IMG/VR virus record: IMGVR_UViG_3300046001_001050
Span: 1 to 21,709 of that record
Direction: 5' to 3' (one strand)
DNA: 21,709 nucleotides
Source: a virus
Shown: positions 15,286 through 21,291 of the stretch, piece by piece
Numbering within the stretch: position 1 is the first letter of the stretch
How the letters are laid out: each line of letters opens with the position of its first letter
The notes under the pieces: generated by a model
What the model was told of the DNA's origin: nothing
Databases searched by the model: none
The model's input: only the letters and a program-made list of their open reading frames with translations
Translations under genes and position numbers: made by a program

Positions 15286-16428
15286 ATGGCAAAATTCAAC
15301 GTAAACCCAAGTAAAGATGTTCTCACACCCCAAATGCGAGAATCAATGAATAGGATTTTAGAAGGAGGAAATATGGAGAAAGATATGACCAATCGTTCTA
15401 TTGCTGAAGATTTAACCAACAGGCCGTATGTACCAGTTCCAGATGATATTCGCGGAGAGTCTTCTCGCCTATTGCTTGATCCTGCTGGTGCTGGCGAAGT
15501 CGGCACTACAGTAGGTGGCGCGCCAAATACAAGGGCAATGATGGATGCAGATTTGCGGCAACAAATAGAGGGCAAGCTTGATGAGGGTGCTGGTGGTGTG
15601 CCAGCCAGCGCAATGCCATACCAAGAGCCAGCCGCATCAAGACCAGTGCAACCTCGCGGAACTAGAGCAGGGACTGGGAATGCGCTGAATGATTGGGTTG
15701 CCAATAATACCATTAACTGGGAGGCAAGAAGGGATAAGCAAGGCAATTTAGCTGTATACGATATTCCATCTGGAGACTACGGCGGCACAAGAGAAGTCGC
15801 TGGAATTACGGATAAGTACCATCCAGAGGCGTTTAAGCGCATATCTGCATTACCTCCAGCACAAAGAGAGAAGGCGAGCGCAGACTATGTGCTTGAATAC
15901 ACTGCTCCAATTGCAAATCTTGTACCAGAACCATTGAAGGCTCAAGCTGTTGACTTGGGATTTAATCGCGGTCCTGGCGGATACACGACATTAGTGCAAC
16001 AAGGATTGAATGCGTTAGGAGTTCCAGTAAAAGTTGACGGGGCGTTTGGCAGGAAAACATTGGATGCAATGAATCAAGTAGATCCAGAGCAGTTAATTAA
16101 CGCTACTGAGGATGCTTACCTACGGAAAGAACGCGCAATGGCGGAGGCCGATCCGAATAGAGCGAAACTATATCAAGGCATAGTGAATCGCTCAAACAAA
16201 AGAAGGCAATCTGCAACAATGTATGCCAAGGCCAACTTGCCATACACAGGACCACTCGAACCAGAGGTTAAGCCTCCACCCAAAGAAAATGTGGATGAGT
16301 CTTCTCCAAGATACGCAATGGCAAACTTACCTTACATTGGCCCACTAGAACCAGAAGTTAAGCCTCCGCGCAAAGAGGAGGAGGTTGAGGACTACTCGCC
16401 AAGACCACTAGGACTTGGGCTTGGTTAG
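15286..16428 (+). CDS. GH108-like muramidase (virion lysozyme or endolysin) with duplicated Pro-rich tail
   Basis: A 380-residue protein predicted to cut the glycan chains of peptidoglycan. The start at 15286 is taken because AGGAG (15274-15278) lies 7 bases before it; an ATG at 15268 would overlap the upstream gene. Residues 1-135 are a low-complexity linker. The catalytic domain runs about 140-305: NWEARRD (Glu146 fits the catalytic Glu), a DYGG then GITDKYHP segment matching the GGxTxxGI-x-YHP pattern of GH108, DLGFNRGPGG, then the peptidoglycan-binding-3-like VKVDGAFGRKTLDAMN and a closing LYQGIVNRSNKR. Residues 313-372 are a tandem repeat. There is no signal peptide. Its place after the ejection proteins favours a virion-borne enzyme, but an endolysin is possible. 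It meets the next gene tail to tail with a 4-base overlap. Confidence 0.75.
   Translation: MAKFNVNPSKDVLTPQMRESMNRILEGGNMEKDMTNRSIAEDLTNRPYVPVPDDIRGESSRLLLDPAGAGEVGTTVGGAPNTRAMMDADLRQQIEGKLDEGAGGVPASAMPYQEPAASRPVQPRGTRAGTGNALNDWVANNTINWEARRDKQGNLAVYDIPSGDYGGTREVAGITDKYHPEAFKRISALPPAQREKASADYVLEYTAPIANLVPEPLKAQAVDLGFNRGPGGYTTLVQQGLNALGVPVKVDGAFGRKTLDAMNQVDPEQLINATEDAYLRKERAMAEADPNRAKLYQGIVNRSNKRRQSATMYAKANLPYTGPLEPEVKPPPKENVDESSPRYAMANLPYIGPLEPEVKPPRKEEEVEDYSPRPLGLGLG
16222..16401 (+). repeat. Tandem 30-residue repeat at the muramidase C-terminus
   Basis: Two 90-base units begin at 16222 and 16312. Both encode YAxANLPYxGPLEPEVKPPx followed by an acidic, Ser-Pro-containing linker. The first 20 residues are nearly identical, but the DNA differs at several third positions. 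The Pro/Glu-rich form suggests a flexible arm or docking tail. Confidence 0.85.
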
Positions 16429-16787
16429 TCGTCAATCTTGGGCTTACTGGTAATCCAAGAGCCTTTCTCCCCATCAAAATAAGAATTGCCATTCTTCCAA
16501 GAGGAGGAGCTTCCATAAAAAAAGCTACCAGATTTAACAACTAGCTTGCCATTACTAAATACTTGCTTCCCATTCGCACCGTAATAACCACCAGATGTCG
16601 CAAAACCCCTGCCATTGGAATAGATGAATTTACCATCTGATGTTACTGCGGTGTTTCTGCCAGTAATGATTGCTGATTTGCCAAGCACACCTCCAGCAAA
16701 ATCACCAATACTTACTTCATCATCTTCATCCGCCATCACCGATGCCATCAGCATCGCCGTCAGTGTTATCATTGTTATTGCTTTCAT
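16425..16787 (-). CDS. Secreted Gly/aromatic-repeat protein on the reverse strand
   Basis: A 120-residue protein, the only gene on the - strand. It begins MKAITMITLTAMLMASVMA, a good signal peptide with cleavage probable after VMA, and continues with an acidic DEDDE. The mature part is built of short degenerate units of the form aromatic-x-(N/D)-G-K (FIYSNGRG, YYGANGKQVFSNGK, FFYGSSSSWKNGNSYFDGEK), suggesting a beta-repeat with MORN-like spacing. There is no cysteine. Its stop (TTA, 16425-16427) overlaps the muramidase stop. The ribosome site is weak (GAGACTTTT), and on the - strand a TTGACG (16823-16818) could be a -35 box. A secreted accessory product acting at the host envelope is plausible; function unknown. 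Confidence 0.7.
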   Translation of the reverse strand: MKAITMITLTAMLMASVMADEDDEVSIGDFAGGVLGKSAIITGRNTAVTSDGKFIYSNGRGFATSGGYYGANGKQVFSNGKLVVKSGSFFYGSSSSWKNGNSYFDGEKGSWITSKPKIDD

Positions 16788-16825
16788 AGTGAAAAGTCTC
16801 TAGCACAAACCGAAAACCGTCAAGC

Positions 16826-17209
16826 ATGAAATTAACATCACGCCAAGTTGGTGCGGTAGGGGTAGCTCGCGTTACTGGCGCGTTGCTGCGGTGCGGGTAT
16901 AACGTGCTTACGCCCTACGAGGATTTCGCTGGGTATGATGTGGTGGCCGAGAAGAACAATAAGTTTTTCCGCATCCAAGTTAAGACCGCGCAGACCGTAG
17001 AACCTGGGCGCACCAAGTACCGCTTCACCACCAGCAGTGGCAATGGATTTAATATCCCCAAGCGCGCTATCAGTGGCGTGGATTATGTGGCCTGCTGGGG
17101 TATGAACGATGACCTTTTCTGGCTGTTACCCATCGCCAAGTGCAAAAGCATAACAACTAAACTTTGTCCATCGACAGGTCAGAACTGGCGTGTATTCCAA
17201 AGCTTGTGA
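16826..17209 (+). CDS. PD-(D/E)XK protein, intron homing-endonuclease-like (PDDEXK_5 type)
   Basis: A 127-residue protein. An opening helix with VGAVGVARVTGALLRCGYNV is followed by EDFAGYDVVAEKNNKFFRIQ, VKTAQ, a beta run, then VDYVACWGMNDDLFWLLPIA. This is the layout of small PD-(D/E)XK proteins related to group I intron homing endonucleases. Asp38 (GYDVV) and the Gln51-x-Lys53 pair (RIQVKT) fit the active site. The helix motif is normally GxxGE; here the Glu is Val13, so cleavage activity may be weak or lost. ATG 16826 lacks a clear ribosome site. It ends in a possible GTGA overlap with the next gene. Alternatives are a standalone nuclease or a catalytically dead DNA-binding protein. Confidence 0.6.
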   Translation: MKLTSRQVGAVGVARVTGALLRCGYNVLTPYEDFAGYDVVAEKNNKFFRIQVKTAQTVEPGRTKYRFTTSSGNGFNIPKRAISGVDYVACWGMNDDLFWLLPIAKCKSITTKLCPSTGQNWRVFQSL

Positions 17210-17385
17210 ACGAGAAAGAAGCGTGGGCTAAGTTCGAGGCTGGGTTAAAGGACATGGAGTCCTTCGATGAGGCTGTAGCTTGGGTGAAGAAGAACAAGAA
17301 GATCGTAGAGAAACTGACTATGATGGCAATGATTAGACGATTTAATGAGGATATTAGCAAAGCTAATAAGACTTGGCGCAACTAA
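17206..17385 (+). CDS. Small helical hypothetical protein
   Basis: A 59-residue protein if the GTG at 17206 (in the GTGA overlap with the previous stop) is used; a TTG at 17164 would give 73 residues but a 46-base overlap. It is rich in Lys, Glu and Ala and reads as two or three helices (NEKEAWAKFEAGLKDMESF, DEAVAWVKKNKKIVEKLTMM, IRRFNEDISKANKTWRN). No motif or membrane segment is seen. It lies between two PD-(D/E)XK genes and may be a small DNA-associated protein. Function unknown. Confidence 0.5.
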   Translation: MNEKEAWAKFEAGLKDMESFDEAVAWVKKNKKIVEKLTMMAMIRRFNEDISKANKTWRN

Positions 17386-17439
17386 AATAGATTAAAATAT
17401 ATATCGACACCATTGCGGGTTGACAGCTAAACCCGATGG
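17386..17439 (+). promoter_or_regulatory. AT-rich gap with weak promoter-like and hairpin signals before the resolvase gene
   Basis: This is one of the few gaps between genes here. It contains the AT-rich run ATTAAAATATATAT (17391-17404), which could hold a -10 box (TATATA at 17398-17403) with TTGGCG (17373-17378) 19 bases upstream, a poor match. A 6-bp inverted repeat, CGGGTT (17416-17421) and AACCCG (17430-17435), sits just before ATG 17440 and has no T-run. No AAGGAG precedes that start, so the hairpin may affect translation. Confidence 0.3.
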
Positions 17440-17886
17440 ATGGGCAAAATCAATAGTCGGGCTAAAGGCGCAGCGGGTGAGAGAGAGTTAGCAAATTACT
17501 TGCGCGAACAAGGATGGCAGAAGGCTCGCCGTAGCCAACAGTTCGCAGGCAATCCCGAAGGCGGTAGCGGTGACGTAGTCTGCGAGAACTTTCCATTTCA
17601 TATTGAAGGCAAGCGTTGCCAAGCACTCAAACCCGAAGACTGGATGGCGCAGGCCAAGCGTGACTGCCCAGCGGGCAAGATCCCATCTGTATTCTTCCGC
17701 CGTAACGGACGCAAAGAATGGCTAGTCATAATGACCGCCGATAGCGTGTGTGAATTGGCTCGACAGATAGCACCAGCCAATGTCACTATCGAGTATGCAA
17801 AGACCGCAACCATCGCGCAGGGCTTTTACGTCAAGTCACCAGCCTTTGAAGACCTTACCCCAACAACAATAAACCCAAACAAATAA
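17440..17886 (+). CDS. Holliday-junction-resolvase-like PD-(D/E)XK nuclease
   Basis: A 148-residue protein of the small phage resolvase type. Motifs in order: KGAAGERELANYLRE (Glu14), RRSQQFAGNPEGGSGDVV (Asp45), FHIEGKR (Glu56 and Lys58), then a QAKRDC helix and IPSVFFRRNGRKEWLVIM, the strand that closes the fold. All four active-site residues of the PD-(D/E)XK signature are present. Such proteins resolve branched DNA during recombination and packaging. It lies upstream of SSB-like and RecB-like genes. The last 30 residues are a variable tail. The frame ends shortly before the next AAGGAG. Enzyme class is fairly secure; exact substrate is not. Confidence 0.72.
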   Translation: MGKINSRAKGAAGERELANYLREQGWQKARRSQQFAGNPEGGSGDVVCENFPFHIEGKRCQALKPEDWMAQAKRDCPAGKIPSVFFRRNGRKEWLVIMTADSVCELARQIAPANVTIEYAKTATIAQGFYVKSPAFEDLTPTTINPNK

Positions 17887-17902
17887 ATAAAGGAGAAATA
17901 AC

Positions 17903-18544
17903 ATGGGACTAACCATAAGTGAATCAGCAAAACAAGAACGCAAGTTGCCCGAAGCTGGCGCAACCGTAGGCGTTCTTTACAGCCTAGTTGATCTAGGCCA
18001 CCAGAAAACAAATTGGGACAACCAAGAGAAGTGGACACCTAAGGTCCGCTTGACCTTTGAGTTGCCCGATCAAACCGATGAGTTTGAGGTAGAAGAGAAT
18101 GGCAAACGCACCACAGTCCAGAAGCCTATGGTCGTTTCCATTGAGCAGACCCGCAGCCTTGGCGAGAAAGCAAGCCTTCGCAAGCTTCTCGAGCAGTGGC
18201 GCGGTCAGACCTTTACTTCCAAGGAACTCCAAGCATTCAGCTTGAAGAACCTTCTTGGTAAGCCAGCTATGCTGACCTTGATCCACAAGACCAGCCAGCA
18301 GGGTCGGCAATACTGTGCAATCGCAGGTGCATCCAAGCTGCCCAAGGGTATGAAAGCACCAGCCACCACAACTAACGATCAGTTGTATTACGAGATCGAG
18401 CAGGGTGAGGCTGGGCAGTTCAATGATATGCCAGATTGGTTGCAGGAAAAAATCCGCGCCTCCAAGGAGTTTGCTACCGCTGCTGGTAAGTCCACGGCCA
18501 CTAAGGTCGAGGTGGACGCAGACGGCAACCAAGTGCCATTCTAA
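17903..18544 (+). CDS. Probable single-stranded-DNA-binding-like recombination protein
   Basis: A 213-residue protein with AAGGAG (17890-17895) 7 bases before ATG 17903. The N-terminal 140 residues look like one OB-type beta barrel: TVGVLYSLVDLGHQKTNWD, KWTPKVRLTFELPD, a middle loop, KASLRKLLEQWRGQTFTSKE, LLGKPAMLTLIHKTSQQGRQ and CAIAGASKLPKGM. The C-terminus is flexible and ends VDADGNQVPF, like the acidic-aromatic tip of many SSBs that recruits partners. It sits directly upstream of a RecB/Cas4-like exonuclease, as SSB-like proteins often do in phage recombination modules. The family is recognised only by pattern; an uncharacterised DUF669-like protein is the alternative. Confidence 0.6.
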   Translation: MGLTISESAKQERKLPEAGATVGVLYSLVDLGHQKTNWDNQEKWTPKVRLTFELPDQTDEFEVEENGKRTTVQKPMVVSIEQTRSLGEKASLRKLLEQWRGQTFTSKELQAFSLKNLLGKPAMLTLIHKTSQQGRQYCAIAGASKLPKGMKAPATTTNDQLYYEIEQGEAGQFNDMPDWLQEKIRASKEFATAAGKSTATKVEVDADGNQVPF

Positions 18545-18549
18545 ATTGT

Positions 18550-19368
18550 ATGGCTCTTACAATCACAGCGAAAGAGCCTACTAATTCCCGTCTGGTCGCA
18601 ACTGACCAGGCGGGACATTGGTACACAGCCGAGGGTGAATCCGCCCACGTTGTGATTGGCAAGAACGGAAAAGAAAGAAACACAACCGTAGCCGATGCAC
18701 GCCAGATGGGATTATACCCATCCGTAACCAGCGTACTTGGCATTATGGATAAGCCGCAATTGACGGCGTGGAAGATAGAGCAGGCAATTATGTCCTCGCT
18801 CACACTTCCGAAGGAGGCAGATGAAACGCTCGAAACCTACGCTCGAAGAGTGGTTAAGGACTCTAAAGAATCAACAACGAAAGCAGCTGAACACGGCACG
18901 AAAATGCACACTGAAATGGAGAACATCCTCTTGGGAAGAGCCGTATCCAAAGATGAAACACTTGCTCCATACATTGAAACCTTTAAGAAGTGGGCCGATG
19001 CAAACATTGAGAAAACCTACTGGTGCGAAAAAGGCTTGGTGGGTGCTGGTTACGCTGGAAGATCCGATGCCTATGTAAGAATGAAGGGTGTTGGTGACGC
19101 AATGATCGACTTGAAGAATCGCAAGGTAAACCCTAAGTACGATCCTTTCTACGATACAGATTGCGCCCAGCTTTGGGCATACAGGAATGCAAGCGAGAAT
19201 CCTAAATGTGCCTGCGTGTCGGTGGTCCTAGCGTCAAACGATGCTACCAAGCTGATGACGAAGGTGTGGGACGAAGACGAACTCTACCAAGCTGGTATTG
19301 CCTTCTGCGCGATGCAGAAAGTATGGGCTTGGGTCAAGGGCTACACGCCTCCTGGTATGAAGTTATGA
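18550..19368 (+). CDS. RecB/Cas4-like PD-(D/E)XK exonuclease
   Basis: A 272-residue nuclease starting 5 bases after the SSB-like stop. Motifs in order: YPSVTSVLGIMDKPQLTAWK (residues 57-75), GTKMHTEME (His120), YWCEKGLV (Glu160), GYAGRSDAYV (Asp173), MIDLKNRK (Asp187 and Lys189) and CAQLWAYR (Gln207 and Tyr211). This is the motif set of RecB-type nucleases, including Cas4 and phage lambda-type exonucleases. There are no four cysteines for an iron-sulfur cluster, so it is not a standard Cas4. It probably trims DNA ends to expose single strands for the SSB-like partner. ATGA overlap with a tiny downstream frame at 19365. Confidence 0.75.
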   Translation: MALTITAKEPTNSRLVATDQAGHWYTAEGESAHVVIGKNGKERNTTVADARQMGLYPSVTSVLGIMDKPQLTAWKIEQAIMSSLTLPKEADETLETYARRVVKDSKESTTKAAEHGTKMHTEMENILLGRAVSKDETLAPYIETFKKWADANIEKTYWCEKGLVGAGYAGRSDAYVRMKGVGDAMIDLKNRKVNPKYDPFYDTDCAQLWAYRNASENPKCACVSVVLASNDATKLMTKVWDEDELYQAGIAFCAMQKVWAWVKGYTPPGMKL

Positions 19369-19436
19369 TCGACCCAGCAGATGTCTTATGGCTAGAAGGA
19401 TTACTCGACCAATTCTATAGGAGTTTAGCAAAATGA
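19365..19436 (+). CDS. 23-residue frame bridging two genes by ATGA overlaps
   Basis: ATG 19365 sits in the exonuclease stop (ATGA) and its own TGA (19434-19436) sits in the start of the next gene (ATGA, 19433-19436). The product is MIDPADVLWLEGLLDQFYRS followed by LAK, helical and acidic. AGGAG at 19419-19423 for the next gene lies inside it. Two precise overlaps make accidental occurrence less likely. It may be a real microprotein or simply a ribosome-coupling leader. Confidence 0.4.
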   Translation: MIDPADVLWLEGLLDQFYRSLAK

Positions 19437-19729
19437 ATGCACCTACAATCCAAGAGATGGGTAACGCTGCGCAGGAGATAGTCTGGCGCGTTATGGGCAA
19501 GGGATCGGATAAGTCGCAATACGGAGATTGGTTGGAGAAGGATAGGCCGACTCACGATTACCATATTGCCAGAGCAATTCGCCACCTAGCTACAGCGCAG
19601 ATGCAGTTGCACAAGTCCTCGCCTTGTCCAGATAATAACGGTGAAACAAGCGTTGACCACCTTGAGCGTGCGCTGGTAAGGTCGCTGTTCGTGTTAGCAC
19701 AAATCAAAAAGGAAGTACCAAGACTATGA
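19433..19729 (+). CDS. Hypothetical protein, possible dATP/dGTP diphosphohydrolase-like (DUF5664) fragment
   Basis: A 98-residue helical protein with AGGAG at 19419-19423. A YGDW motif (QYGDWLEKDRPTHDYHIARA) precedes IRHLATAQMQLHKSS, and the second half has VDHLERALVRSLFVLAQIKK. This loosely matches phage DUF5664-type proteins, in which an N-terminal YG-x-W segment precedes an RHL helix and an HL-x-x-A helix. The likeness is weak and it has fewer metal ligands than expected. Alternative: an unrelated helical phage protein. ATGA overlaps occur at both ends. Confidence 0.6.
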   Translation: MNAPTIQEMGNAAQEIVWRVMGKGSDKSQYGDWLEKDRPTHDYHIARAIRHLATAQMQLHKSSPCPDNNGETSVDHLERALVRSLFVLAQIKKEVPRL

Positions 19730-19896
19730 ACCAAGAAGAAATAGACAAAGATTGGGATGAGTTTTTCAGCAAGCCTCGTCCTTGGCTTTACTCAAACTAT
19801 GGAGACAAGGCAAGCGACAGCGATGAATCTGAAACACAGGAATCTTTCCAGAAGTTTTGCGATAACGAAGGAAACAATAGGTATCCCAGAGAATGA
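19726..19896 (+). CDS. Small acidic hypothetical protein
   Basis: A 56-residue gene starting in the ATGA overlap and ending in another, with AAGGAAG (19709-19715) upstream. It starts MNQEEIDKDWDEFFSKPRPW and goes on with an Asp/Glu/Ser-rich, probably disordered stretch (DKASDSDESETQESFQKF). There is one cysteine. It is strongly acidic, like some phage inhibitors that mimic DNA, but no match is recognised, so this is only a compositional hint. Confidence 0.6.
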   Translation: MNQEEIDKDWDEFFSKPRPWLYSNYGDKASDSDESETQESFQKFCDNEGNNRYPRE

Positions 19897-20030
19897 AGAT
19901 CACTCGCGTAGTTAAGATTGACGGAGGCTGGGAGCTTTACGGCATATCCGAAAAGGAGAAGAAAGAAATCCAAGTTGGCTTTTGTGGCGAAAACCTACCG
20001 CTGGATTCTTGGGTTAGGATTGAAAAATGA
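19893..20030 (+). CDS. Small hypothetical protein, 45 residues
   Basis: ATG 19893 overlaps the previous stop and TGA 20028-20030 overlaps the next start (ATGA at both ends). The product begins MKITRVVKIDGGWELYGISE and has a Lys/Glu-rich middle and an LPLDSWVRIEK end. It reads as a tiny beta-rich domain. A longer frame over 19918-20148 covers the same DNA but breaks both overlaps and is rejected. Function unknown. Confidence 0.6.
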   Translation: MKITRVVKIDGGWELYGISEKEKKEIQVGFCGENLPLDSWVRIEK

Positions 20031-20182
20031 AGCTGGCGTTGTCTTGGATCTTTTATCACATTGGCAATATCACAAGCTTAACGCTGATGCGATTGGGTCA
20101 CGGATACGGTTTTTACAATCGAATGATGATCTGGTCATCTGCACTTGATAAACACGGCAAAATATGGAAGAACGTAAAATGA
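20027..20182 (+). CDS. Small hydrophobic protein of a widespread phage type
   Basis: A 51-residue protein, overlapped at both ends by ATGA. It starts MKLALSWIFYHIGNITSLTL and continues with MRLGHGYGFYNRMMIWSSAL and a DKHGKIWKNVK end. I recall the pattern Tyr-x-x-Gly-x-x-x-Ser ... YN-x-(L/M)-M-W-S-x-x-L-D-x-x-G-K-(I/L)-W from short phage proteins of unknown function, which supports it as a real gene. The N-terminal half may be membrane-associated. It precedes the glycosyltransferase and is co-translated with it. Confidence 0.65.
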   Translation: MKLALSWIFYHIGNITSLTLMRLGHGYGFYNRMMIWSSALDKHGKIWKNVK

Positions 20183-20844
20183 AACAAGCATTAGTAACTC
20201 AATCGTTTGGTGAGGACTGGCAGAAGATTATTGATCTGACTAGGCCGAGGATGGAGGCGTACTGCAAACGCCACAACTGCGACTTCATTCTGATCGACAA
20301 GCCACTCACGCATCCAGCGCAATACTCTAAGTCAGCGATCGGAAACATCATGGCCACTAAGGGCTATGACCAAGTCACATTCGTTGACGCAGATGTTTTG
20401 ATTGCAGCCGATTGCCCCAAGCTATCCGATGACGCTGGCGTGTTCTGTGCCTTTGACGAGGGAGCTTACTTGGATCGCAAGCCAGATATGGTGAAGTTGG
20501 CTGGAGCTTTTGGCGGGATGATCGAGCCGAAGTTCTATGTCAACACTGGCGTGTTCGTAGTTCATACCAAGGCCGTTGGTATATTATCAATGCCGCCCAT
20601 TGGCCTGCACCCTAACCACTTCGCCGAGCAGACATGGCTCAACGTGATGGCGCACCTGTGGAACATCCCGCTAACCGAGCTTGACCCTTCCTTCAATTGC
20701 ATGACCAGCGTTGAATCCCACTTTGGATTGAACCGCTACAAGGACGCGATGATTATTCATTACGCTGGGCAGTCGAACGATCTGACTAGATTATCTAACC
20801 AGATTAAAGCTGACGAAGCGAAGCTGGTGGAGCTGGGTCGGTGA
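20179..20844 (+). CDS. GT8-like glycosyltransferase
   Basis: A 221-residue enzyme that would transfer a sugar from a nucleotide-sugar. The start at 20179 is preferred because it makes an ATGA overlap; an ATG at 20164 would add five residues. Motifs fit a GT-A fold of the GT8 type: ALVTQSFGEDWQKIIDLTRP, SKSAIGNIMATKGYDQVTFVDADVL in two pieces with the metal-binding DAD (70-72), FYVNTGVFVV (120-128), EQTWLNVM and a closing IIHYAGQ (His194). Metal-binding DxD and His are both present. It has no membrane segment. In phages such enzymes may modify DNA, virion proteins or host surface sugars. Its target is unknown. Confidence 0.72.
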   Translation: MKQALVTQSFGEDWQKIIDLTRPRMEAYCKRHNCDFILIDKPLTHPAQYSKSAIGNIMATKGYDQVTFVDADVLIAADCPKLSDDAGVFCAFDEGAYLDRKPDMVKLAGAFGGMIEPKFYVNTGVFVVHTKAVGILSMPPIGLHPNHFAEQTWLNVMAHLWNIPLTELDPSFNCMTSVESHFGLNRYKDAMIIHYAGQSNDLTRLSNQIKADEAKLVELGR

Positions 20845-21161
20845 GGTCAACCCAGCTATGTCGCGGTGATTACGATGACAGAGTGCAGCAGTTGGCTGGA
20901 GAGGTTGCACTGCAGGCTATCCGCGACCTGCGGATGTTGCGCAAGAGAGGGATGGTTAAGGGCATGAAGATTGTTAAGGGTCACCAAGGCGTGCCACTCA
21001 ACGATGCGCTGGAGTATAAGAACTCGCACGAGGTACAGAAGCTACTGCGTGATTTTAAGACGGGCGTTGTCTCTTGGTGGTGCAGAGCCAGCGGGGTGCA
21101 GATTGATAACCGCACATTGTTACGGAAACTAAAGGAAAACGACTATGTTTTGCCAACTTGA
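20841..21161 (+). CDS. Hypothetical helical protein
   Basis: A 106-residue protein with a GTG start in a GTGA overlap with the glycosyltransferase stop. It is rich in Arg, Leu and Lys and largely helical: YDDRVQQLAGEVALQAIRDL, RMLRKRGMVKGMKIVKGHQG, then SHEVQKLLRDFKTGVVSWWC and a final DNRTLLRKLKEN. The Gly-Val-x-x-Trp-Trp-Cys region and the closing helix recur in small phage proteins with a DALEY-type motif, also seen here (NDALEYKNSHEV). Positive charge suggests nucleic-acid contact. It overlaps the next gene by 17 bases. Confidence 0.6.
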   Translation: MRSTQLCRGDYDDRVQQLAGEVALQAIRDLRMLRKRGMVKGMKIVKGHQGVPLNDALEYKNSHEVQKLLRDFKTGVVSWWCRASGVQIDNRTLLRKLKENDYVLPT

Positions 21162-21291
21162 TCTGGCTGGAGTTGTTTGGGTAATCGGTTGGTTTGTGCT
21201 TTACAGTTCGCTGACTTTGTCGGCAATCTACTGCGCTGGTTACTTGATCTTCAAGTTAATCGAAATCATAAGAAAGGAACTAGACAGATGA
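21145..21291 (+). CDS. Small membrane protein, 48 residues (possible pinholin-like or accessory)
   Basis: ATG 21145 follows an AGGA site (21133-21136) with good spacing and lies within the end of the previous gene. The protein, MFCQLDLAGVVWVIGWFVLY and on through SSLTLSAIYCAGYLIFKLIE, then IIRKELDR, has two adjoining hydrophobic helices or one long one and a charged C-terminal end. That size and plan are compatible with a small phage holin, pinholin or inner-membrane effector. Its stop overlaps the next start (ATGA, 21288-21291). Confidence 0.6.
   Translation: MFCQLDLAGVVWVIGWFVLYSSLTLSAIYCAGYLIFKLIEIIRKELDR

Noticed and set aside
16437-16459. Imperfect CTTGG...CCAAG hairpin near the convergent stops as a two-way terminator
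   Set aside because: Only five outer pairs with bulges and no T-run on either strand.
17993-18532. Reverse-strand 179-codon frame
   Set aside because: Antisense to the SSB-like gene, Leu/Cys-rich, no motif or start signal.
19918-20148. Forward 76-codon frame
   Set aside because: Covers two smaller frames (19893 and 20027) that are linked by exact ATGA overlaps; the longer frame breaks both.
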